A stretch of DNA of 64,000 nucleotides from Stomoxys calcitrans (taxonomy: Eukaryota > Arthropoda > Insecta > Diptera > Muscidae). Below, in pieces: positions 53,512 through 61,740 of this stretch. Position numbers and translations under genes: made by a program. The notes under the pieces were generated by a model. The model was not told where the DNA came from and did no database searches. It worked only from the letters and a program-made list of their open reading frames with translations. The stretch covers positions 98,956,273 to 99,020,272 of the forward strand of contig NC_081554.1 of assembly GCF_963082655.1 (NCBI RefSeq). Direction: 5' to 3'. Numbering within the stretch: position 1 is the first letter of the stretch; each line of letters begins with the position of its first letter.

Positions 53512-53635
53512 CAGGGCTGCGGAGTCGAAGTCGGACTCTGAGTTTGGTTCGGAGTTGAGCACGCTAGCCCCGACTCCGAACCGCTCTCCGACACCGGGTC
53601 GGATTCGGAGTCGAGGGCTAGACTCCACAGCCCTG
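53512..53635. mobile_element. hAT-type MITE, 124 bp, with perfect 8-bp target duplication
   Basis: Termini CAGGGCTGCGGAGTC and the reverse complement of GACTCCACAGCCCTG are 15-bp inverted repeats with one mismatch. The element is flanked on both sides by CACCTAAC (53504-53511 and 53636-53643). The 8-bp duplication and CAGGG terminus are hAT hallmarks. The interior is GAGTCGGA-rich and non-coding. Confidence 0.93.
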
Positions 53636-53643
53636 CACCTAAC

Positions 53644-55504
53644 ATACCTAGTCCTTAGTTAAAATGGATGTAGATTCGCATGTTAACATCTACTCTGACT
53701 TTTGACGTCCACATCACATAAGGTAAAGGAGGAAATCGTGCAGAGGAATTGCCGAATGCCATCGACGAGTATGTGGTACAACCAATATTTTATTTTACAA
53801 GAAAAGACTTCACTTCCCATTGCCTTGTGAACCAACTTCAGTAATGAGCAACTGATATTTTGGTTGAAGGGATTGAATCAATTAAAGGCATCATGGTGTT
53901 GGGTCTATTAAAAAATTTAAAATATATGTTTGCAGCACATAACATTCTCGTACCTATTTGACCTTTCATTATGCATTCTTCGTGTTTCGTTTGGTTTATT
54001 GTTTTTGTTTTTTTTTTTTTCATTTTCTTAATATTGATATGCATCAACTTGTTTATTTATCTTAATTGCAGTTTGCACTTTTCTCATTTTTTTGAGACAT
54101 TGTAATTTTCTTGGCCCGATGTCAAAAACCTCACAGTTGGGCGTTCCCTTTGCACTTTATGCATGGCCATTCGTGGAACTTTCAGTTGTGTTTACATTAT
54201 TAAAAGTGTATTCATTACAACTTTTTAATGTTCTTAATGAACGCCAAACTGGGTATTAGGTTACAACTTTCCATGCTGTTTCTGCAAGCTAATGCATCTG
54301 GCGAATTCACATAAATTTGCAGAAGCTTGGTACTGCTGTGAGATTTTCCGCGCTCTCTGGCTTGCTGGTTTACCATAATCATGCTCTTCTGTTGTTTTCT
54401 GCTGTTCCTTTCCTCAAAAGGATCTGAAAGCAATTAATAAATGTTGAGCAACTTTCATGGCTATTGTTGCGTTGTTATTGTAATTGTTGCAAGGATTTTA
54501 TGCAAATACATCTAGGGCAGGATAACAGGACAAGAACAGCAACCAGTGGCTCAATGGTATGCCGTTAAGTGAAGTAAACTTGGTTATTATTTCCAATTTT
54601 AATTTTACAATTTTATGTTTTCTGCGTTGTACGCTCTCTTCCGAGTGGAGGAAGGCAAAGGAAAATCTTTTCAGCGAAGTGCAAAAAGTGAGCGAATGCC
54701 AAGCATTTTTGCAAGGGGGCCAAGCTAAATCAAAAGACCTATCTACAATGTGGCCATAGCCATGGGAATGGGAATGATTTACAAGGCTGCCATAAAACTC
54801 TGGCAGAGCTTAAAAACTCCCAGAATCCTTACACATCAAAGTCAAAGTCAAAACTCTGCTAAGAGAACACTGAGAAAAAACCAAAATAGAACTTGCTGTA
54901 TAAGTGATTCGTTTGATGCTAGTTAAGGTTTTCTTCTTTTATTGCTCCCAAAAAAAAAAAAACTTGGGTATCTGTTTTTGTTTGACTTTCAACTGAGAAT
55001 AAAATTTAATTATTCTGGCTGAAGACTGGCAAGTGAAAAATAATTTTACGCACCCACACAGAAGGAGTATGAATGCAGCACATATGGCAACAAAACACCA
55101 AGTCAAGCACTATGAAGTAATCTGTAAAAAATTGCTCAATAAATTAAATAAACACTGAACCGCTTGAAATCTGTAAATTTTTGAGTAAACTTTAGATTTT
55201 TCTGCCGCACAGTACCTCTTCGTTGTCTAGCTACACTGCAGTGCAATATTCCGTGCACTCCAGATACACAGCAAACGAGACTAAAATATGCAAAACTCAT
55301 ATGCAAACTATGTTTATTTTCTTTTGAGGCAACACACACACCATGCCGCACACAACGCGTCTGAGCGTCTGAAAAATGGCTAAAATTGAAAAAAGCCAAA
55401 GGGAAATAAATAGAATAAACATCAATAAACGTTTTTCCCAAATTCATATGCATACTTGTAGTCTAACACTAGCATCAGCGCCTTTCAAATCTCCTTAGCA
55501 GTTA
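53644..55504. other. Unassigned AT-rich stretch
   Basis: Frames up to 105 codons (55136-55453, minus) show no recognisable domain. No repeat ends identified. Confidence 0.35.
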
Positions 55505-56065
55505 GATCCTAACCGCAAAAGCTTGCAAGCACATCCATTTGCATGAATGTCTGCAACCACAGTGGGGCGTGAGGTGGTGTAGTGCTAACACGAGGACGTC
55601 GAGTGTGAAAATCTTTACCGACAGTAAAATTGCCATAAGGGCAATAACAACCAGGACGGTAAGGTCACGAACAGTCTTGCAGTGTAAGAAGGACATTAAC
55701 GCCTTCTCTGAGGATGGCACAATCCGCATCATTTGGGTGCCGGTCAGACGATTTGGCGGTGAAGGCCAGAGGACTGCACCGCCAAATACTCGGTTAACCC
55801 GAAACCTTTCGGGTCGGCACAGTCCGAGTTAAGGGAACAGCGAAACGATCGGTAGGACGGCGAAAATCCTATGGGGGAATCTAGACCGTGAAAAGACGAG
55901 GCTATTACTGAAAGGAAGTAAAAAGGCGGTCAGTAAAGCTATTGGTATTATAAAGGGACACATAGGGGAAGATGCTGAGACGTTGGAGCATTTCCTTTGT
56001 CATTGCTCAGGTCTATGTCCATAGTGGCATGGGGCGGCTTAATATCTGCGTCCTCTTTTCAACCT
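55505..56065 (+). pseudogene. LOA/I-type LINE RNase H and C-terminal fragment
   Basis: The plus strand reads SSVKIFTDSKIAIRAITTRTVRSRTVLQC (catalytic Asp region), then IRIIWVPV (the WVPGH block, decayed). In another frame GHIGEDAETLEHFLCHCSGLCP forms the C-terminal His/Cys motif. It ends near CCTAACCTAACC. Broken by frameshifts. It is more diverged from the 6.8 and 52.6 kb copies than they are from each other. Confidence 0.75.
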
Positions 56066-56159
56066 AACCTAACCTATATGTAGTGATAGAACAGTGAAAT
56101 TTGCTTGGGATTAATTGGTAGTCGTCTTAACATTTTGTACAGTCATTGCGTTTTTAACA

Positions 56160-56728
56160 TCTCGAGATATTGATCTGCGCCTTAAATGGTATATCAAAGC
56201 TTGACTGTCATAACCAAACTTGGTATTTGGAGGTGTAGCGAAAGTCATAGTGCAAAGTTTCAGACTAATCGGATAGTAATTGCTCCCTCTATGGGAGCAA
56301 TATGTTTATTCGGAAAATCGGTTTATATGAGAGCTATATCAGGTTGTATACCGATTCATACCAATTCGATTTATATGGGAGCTATTTCAGGATATCTACC
56401 GATTCGGACCATACTTACTACAGCAATAGGTCATAGAAAAGCTCATTATGCTAAGTTTTAGTCAGATCGGATAAGAATGGCGCCCTCCAGAAGCTGAGGA
56501 AATTCATTTGGGAGATCCGCTTATATGGGAGCCATATTTAAACATGGACGGACTGGGCACATTTACAATACTTACAGATCCAGACGTGTTATGCAAATTT
56601 TCGAGCGGCTAGCATTGCTTTTCGAAAGTTAGCATACTTTCGACAGACGGACGGGCATGAAAAGATCAACTTAAAATGTCATGATATTCAAGAATATATA
56701 TAATTTATAGAGGCTTTGATCAATGAAG
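56160..56728 (-). mobile_element. Family A remnant (copy A8)
   Basis: Reverse-oriented units (tcagactaatcggatagtaattgc, ggtttatatgagagctatatcagg, accgattcggaccatac) lead into the 5' side blocks 'tcgagcggctagc', 'ttcgaaagttagcatactttcgacagacgg' and 'atgatattcaagaatatatata'. The outermost end is missing; a SINE head follows directly. Confidence 0.75.
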
Positions 56729-56730
56729 CG

Positions 56731-56772
56731 GGAGGCCACCGTAGCGCAAAGGTTAGCATGTCCGCATATGAT
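56731..56772 (+). mobile_element. SINE 5' head fragment
   Basis: GGAGGCCACCGTAGCGCAAAGG, then GTTAGCATGTCCGC, identical in layout to the box A side of the SINE. Sequence after about 56772 no longer matches. Confidence 0.75.
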
Positions 56773-58829
56773 TGATGAAAAAATTCAAAAACTCATTCCT
56801 CCGACTGAGCAAAAAGTCTATAAGCAACATTATTGTGAAAAGTCTTAGAACATGAGACAATTCACATCGGGTAGCTTAACCAAAACTCAATAAAAAGAGC
56901 TTAAGGTAAAATTACTTCTAGTTGCCAGTACGGAGAGCTTATAGCACGTTTACATTCAATTTGATCTAGATTTAACTAAATCTAAAAACAAATCCTGTCC
57001 GTTTAAAAACAAATCCTGTCCGTTTACACTGCTTTTTTGGCGATTTAAGTAACATACACTAACGTACATGCGTATGTATGAATGTGCATATGAAACACAT
57101 CGCTACACAATTCTTGAAAACAGTTGCATATTTTGGTACTTTTATCGATTATTCAGCAATAAAATCGGGTTTATTTGGGAATTAAAAGTAAATCCTGCAA
57201 AAATGGGATTTTTCTATGGTAAATCTGCAAAAAAAAAACTTAAATCTCAAAAAGGCCATAATCCGGATTTAGTGGCCAATGTAAAAGTAGTTTTAGACTA
57301 CAATTTCTATATAATTTTCACTTTTTCAGATAACGCGGCATAAACGAAAAATTGTTTTTCAAAATTTTTTAACTAAGTTCTTTTACTTTTTCCCCACTGT
57401 GCCAATAACTTAAATGGCAAACTGAACAAGCGTAAACTGATGCACGCATGGACAGACGACCGTACCGTACGGACAGACAAAATTGTACGGAGTAAAAAAT
57501 CCCAGACACAAATGGAAAATCCGCAACTCAGTAAGTTGGGAGACAATGCCAGGCCATAATAAAGAACATTCCTCCGATGAAAAACTGTACTCGAATGGCA
57601 ACAGGAACGCAAACACCCACATCCAAAAAATACGCGCTATTTTGTTCGAGCATTTTGTGGAACGTGACTGGCTTTTTAAGCTGTAAATTCTATTCTCGAT
57701 TTCCGTTTGTGGACTTGTGTATTTCATGCAGTTTTGTTTGGCATTTGCTTCTGTTGTAGCGGAGAAATGCACTTTGTCTGCACTATGGCCTCCCAAACAT
57801 TACCAAATAGTAGCTGCGGCACTGGAAAGGAAGACATTAACAAATCCTACATGAAATCACGTAATATTTTGTGGGGGTTCGTTCTCATTGCCTCTTTTGC
57901 TCCCGCAAATCACTTGCAGCAGTTTCGTCTTCGAGCTGAGAAAAATTAGTGCCTGGCAAACTTCGACTTCACAGCATTGTGATTGAAGGGAGGACTGGTG
58001 GAGATGGTGTTGTTGGAAATTCATACCCTTTTCGAAGTTGTAGTCTTCCCTAGCATAGCCATAAATGTTTTGGAAACCAAACATCACCATCGACACCACA
58101 GCCATTGTCAGCCGTATCATTTCGTGCTGCTGACACCTTAGCATTTATGATTTGTCTAAACTATTTGCTTGCTGCTGTGACTTTTACACTCCACTCCCTG
58201 CTGTGGCAAATGCCGAGTGCATTTGCAGGCAAATATAAATATTTATGCACATTTTCATATTTCCACATTTTAATGTGTTTTTGCTTCCTTGGCTGCTTTG
58301 GTTTTGCATATTCACTGCTGCCGTTGCTGCTGCTGCTGCTGTTGTTGCTTACTTTCGAGAGTAAATAAATAGTTTTTTTGCAAAAAGGGTTCTTTCCATT
58401 TCCTCCTTGCCACCAGCAAGTCAGCCTTTTCCGTGGTAAATGGAGCCAAGTTAACATTCGTTTGGTGGAGCAAAGCGAGAGCAAAATAAACATTTTCCGA
58501 GTGTATTTAAGGTGTCCTATTGTCTTGTAGCTTGCAATTTTGGTTTTTTACAATCGTCGTGCTTTAGAATAAACCGGTAAACCTTTGTATGGATAAAATG
58601 TTTCACAGACACCATTCCGTGTCTAGGTGAAATCCGATTGTCATTTTGTGTCACTTAAATTTCGAAATTCTGCGTTTTCTGAAATTGCTTAGCTTTACTT
58701 TCTGATCTGGTCAGAAGATTGTTTTTCACATCAAACCAAAATGGCTAAGAAATCGCCAATTATAGGTCGGTTGGCAACAATAAATTTCCACGTCAATTTT
58801 CGTAAACTCGTATTTTAGGTTTGTATCAC
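56773..58829. other. Unassigned stretch, partly GC-richer
   Basis: Open frames up to 128 codons at 57.4-58.5 kb exist on both strands and overlap one another, with no domain recognised. A duplicated 'aaaaacaaatcctgtccgttta' block occurs at 56985-57025. A CTG/CTT-rich run lies near 58320-58350. No supported exon. Confidence 0.35.
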
Positions 58830-59700
58830 AAACAAAAAGGCAACATATCCGCAGTTCTCATCCGTCACCGGTGATGAGAAGCCTTCTAGTTTTCCGGAGA
58901 AGGATTTGGCACAAACGAGCAGGTTTGGACACATTTGGCAACACGTCCACTTAATTTGTAATGATACCAACAAAAAGGTTTATCACTTAACTTACTCTTT
59001 GTCCTGTCTCTTGAGTTGCAATGGCTTCTTGATTGATTAGCTAGTAGCTCAATCTGTTTGGTTAGTTCTTCAATTTTCAACTTTTAAATCTTGAATTTGT
59101 ATCGTCTGTTGGGATTCTTGCGACTAATATCCCTTGATTCAGAGTTATCAGGAATCTTATCTATTCACTGCTTACCGATAAAATTGTTTGAGTTTGTTTC
59201 GGAAGTTGTTGCACCCAGGGAGATTTTAAAAGTTCATTCGAAACTTTACCAAACAGATCATCTCGTCGACTTTCTAATCGCCAACTTCCTTTTAACACAA
59301 CAAACGCTTTAACCGCTCTTGAATACTCTTCTGTAGTGTTTCATGCTTATTTATTTCCGAGGGATTGAGATTAGTGTCGCTTACCTCCTAAAGAATGCTT
59401 GTGTCAATGGATCCAACAAATGCATGGAATTTGGTTGAATCGGATGTTATTTCCGTTGTTATAAATTTGCTTTCAATCCAATTGAACCACAATGATTGAT
59501 TGTTGCGCGAGAAGAGCGGAACTTTTACAGGAGCTCTTGATACCTCAAATAGGTCTGTGGGTAACTCATCACTCACTATTGAGTTCGACGAAATATTACC
59601 ATGAGCCAATGGTGGATTCATTCCAAGAACGATTTTTTCAAAATGGTTATCTAGGGCTCTTCTGGCGTTTCTGTTTGGCGAAAAAAACATGGTCCTACCT
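58830..59700 (-). pseudogene. LTR-retrotransposon gag remnant
   Basis: The minus strand reads a Gag-like N-terminal block (PLFSRNNQSLWFNWIESKF...STKFHAFVGSID, 59400-59560), a stop-ridden middle, and a C-terminal block FCWYHYKLSGRVAKCVQTCSF (58915-58980), a His/Cys motif typical of arthropod gypsy-type gags. The frame is interrupted repeatedly and no protease or RT follows, so only the 5' part of the element remains. Confidence 0.7.
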
Positions 59701-59728
59701 GTTTTAACGTGTACTCGGGGTCACCAAT

Positions 59729-59908
59729 TGACGTGGTAAAGGGACAAAAAGTAAAGCGCAAACAATTCAAATAATTACAACTATTTTGTTATTGTCTTCC
59801 TGACACGTCTACTAATATTTTTCGAATGAATATAATTTGTCCGTACAATGAGAAGCACGGCGCAAGGCGTATTTTATAAGGTGGCCGCATCGGCGAAATG
59901 CTACAACA
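59729..59908 (-). repeat. Possible short 5' LTR of the gag remnant
   Basis: The minus strand starts TGTTGTAGCATTTCGCC and contains a TATAAAATACGCC promoter-like box. It ends ...CACGTCA directly before ATTGGTGACCCCGAGTAC, a typical primer-binding-site position and sequence for gypsy-group elements. TG...CA limits give about 180 bp. No second LTR is in view, so the borders are provisional. Confidence 0.5.
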
Positions 59909-60179
59909 TAGCATCTTTTTTGGGAACTTGATGTGTCAAAATTTGTAAATAAGGTGAAGAAAATTCAATTCGCCCTGACATTTAAAATTTTCGGCAAATT
60001 TGCTTCAACCAATCAGAGCAAGAAGAAAGAAGTTTATAAATTTTTGAGTGTCAAACTCCCATTAGCTCCAGAGGATTTATCCACAAAACTGGCTGAAACA
60101 TTTCGGTCCGACCTGTGTGGTGTTCGTTGCTGTCACGAGAAGATTTGCCGCGAGCTACCGAGCGAGATAAGGATGGTGG
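59909..60179. other. Unassigned segment between two LTR elements
   Basis: Open on the plus strand (from 59933) without recognised domain. It could belong to the end of the errantivirus-like LTR or to host DNA. Confidence 0.3.
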
Positions 60180-60564
60180 AACCTCCGTGGTTAAAAAAAA
60201 TAACTCTTTGCAATTTGAAGTCTGAACAAAGAATAATTTTTATTTTCATTTTAAATCTTAAAGAAAACTAAGTTACAATATAATAAATGATGATTAAAGT
60301 AAAAGCTAGATTTCTTGGAATTATACAATAAAAGTTACAAAACAATTTCTTATTAATTAGTTGGTGTTAACAATGATATTGGTTATATGAGACAAATATA
60401 TTTATTGGTTATTCAGCGTTAATTATGACCTAAATCAATAGGTTAACGTTCTCGGTGGTTTTGGTGGAGATAATAAGGTGGGTGTCGTAACTGGTTTTGG
60501 TGGAGACAATAAGGTGGGTGTCGTAACTGGTTTTGGTGGAGACAATAAGGTGGGTGTCGTAACT
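60180..60564 (-). repeat. 3' LTR (at least its 5' part) of the errantivirus-like element
   Basis: It starts on the minus strand with AGTTACGACACC immediately after the polypurine tract. AGTTA-type starts are usual in gypsy/errantivirus LTRs. An AATAAA lies downstream. The outer end was not determined, since the 5' LTR is outside the window. 60180 is a working limit. Confidence 0.6.
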
Positions 60565-61640
60565 CCTCCCCCCTTAAGATAGAGCGACGGCCACAATGAA
60601 GATGTTGTGGTCGGAGTGATAGGCTGTGGAGGTGGAAAGTGGTGTTTGTACGTATTTTTTCGTTTAATGACAATGATGAGTATGGTAATGACTACTATTG
60701 TGCATACTAATGTTGTTGTTGTTGTGACTGAGTGAACTGTTGTAGTGGTTATTTCCAGGTTGCTAATTCTGTTGTTGGTTAGAAAGTTGAAATCCTCGAG
60801 TTTTTGAAGACTAAGTATTTCGATTGTGGAGTTTACGGAAATGTTGCTGTTTGGTAACGGGGGTATGTGGAGTTGATCCCAATATGCATCGGTATCATCG
60901 TGGTATGTTATACCATTTATTGAGACGTCACAGTTCTGGAAACGCACAAGGGCTGTGTCTTTTACTGTGAGAGTTTTGATACTGCAAGTAGAATTTATTA
61001 GTGTCTCTGGTGAGTGTATAAAAAGTATTAGGTTTTGTTCCACTTGTGTGATCGATTCCCTTTTTCCAACGTCACTAATTGGGCAATTTGCTTCTTTATT
61101 GTTTATTAAGTTTCCAATACATAACGAGTATTTGGTTTCTTCCTGTCGGATCGGTATACCGCAATAATATGTTCCTTCGATCGATGGGCAAAGTGTTTTG
61201 TGATGGTGTGTGGAATTTTCATTAAACAGTATATATGGTTCTGTTATTATTAACTTAGTTATGTTTATTGGTAAAGGAATTATGTGGTATAGAAAATAGT
61301 CTTCTTCAGAGACATTCGGTACAAGAATATTAAAAATGATATTTGTTTCATTGTAGTAGGCTTGCATGCCTAGCATTTCATAAATATTTTCGATAGATCT
61401 GACTTCAATATTTTTTTGTTTTAATTTGACTTCTATGTTTTCGAGTTCTTCCGGGCTGAGGAGGAATCTTGAAATTATATTTAGTTTTGACAGAACTACT
61501 GCCTCAGCTATGTTTGTTAAGTGGTGTGTTAGAAGGTCGATGTTGTAGTTTATCTGGTTGAGGTATTGTGTCTGTAATAGTATAGGACATTTCTTTTTCT
61601 TTTTGCAAAGGCTATAATAATTCTTGATACAATTAAAATT
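60435..61640 (-). CDS. Errantivirus-like Env, C-terminal part, N-terminally truncated
   Basis: Open from 61640 down to a stop at 60435. The frame includes TQYLNQINYNIDLLTHHL and SRFLLSPEELENIEV, then a Cys-containing ectodomain with many N-glycosylation sequons, and a transmembrane helix (TLVCTIVVITILIIVI) near 60665-60725. A Pro/Thr-rich tail follows whose last ~45 residues are encoded within the 3' LTR. The signal peptide and cleavage-site region expected upstream are missing. A T-rich low-complexity tract directly precedes the frame. A gypsy-type env is about 480-500 residues; about 400 codons remain. Product would be non-functional as it stands. Confidence 0.8.
   Translation of the reverse strand, partial: NFNCIKNYYSLCKKKKKCPILLQTQYLNQINYNIDLLTHHLTNIAEAVVLSKLNIISRFLLSPEELENIEVKLKQKNIEVRSIENIYEMLGMQAYYNETNIIFNILVPNVSEEDYFLYHIIPLPINITKLIITEPYILFNENSTHHHKTLCPSIEGTYYCGIPIRQEETKYSLCIGNLINNKEANCPISDVGKRESITQVEQNLILFIHSPETLINSTCSIKTLTVKDTALVRFQNCDVSINGITYHDDTDAYWDQLHIPPLPNSNISVNSTIEILSLQKLEDFNFLTNNRISNLEITTTTVHSVTTTTTLVCTIVVITILIIVIKRKNTYKHHFPPPQPITPTTTSSLWPSLYLKGGGVTTPTLLSPPKPVTTPTLLSPPKPVTTPTLLSPPKPPRTLTY
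60457..60564 (-). repeat. Three tandem 36-bp repeats at the LTR start
   Basis: Units 60457-60492, 60493-60528 and 60529-60564, differing at one position (TTATTATC versus TTATTGTC). In the env frame each encodes VTTPTLLSPPKP. Confidence 0.95.
60565..60576 (-). promoter_or_regulatory. Polypurine tract of the errantivirus-like element
   Basis: The minus strand reads AAGGGGGGAGG just before the LTR start, the expected plus-strand priming site. Confidence 0.85.
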
Positions 61641-61740
61641 TTAGTTTTTATTTATTTATTTATTTATTTATTTATTTTTTTTTTTTTTTTCTTTTCCTTC
61701 TTTTTCCTTTTTTTTCTTTTTTTTTTTTATTTTTTTATGT
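61641..61740. repeat. T-rich low-complexity tract (TTTA)n and poly(T)
   Basis: About 100 bp of (TTTA)n followed by long T and CT runs lies between the pol stop and the env remnant, where the 5' part of env should be. It may be a genuine expansion-deletion or an assembly/sequencing artefact. Confidence 0.85.

Noticed and set aside
57373..57796. 128-codon minus-strand frame as a membrane protein
   Set aside because: Overlapped by frames on both strands, no recognised family, no splice or start context that stands out.
60443..60673. 76-codon minus-strand frame with three HPPYCLHQNQLR-like repeats
   Set aside because: Out-of-frame reading of the same 36-bp LTR repeats; the env frame explains the sequence better.
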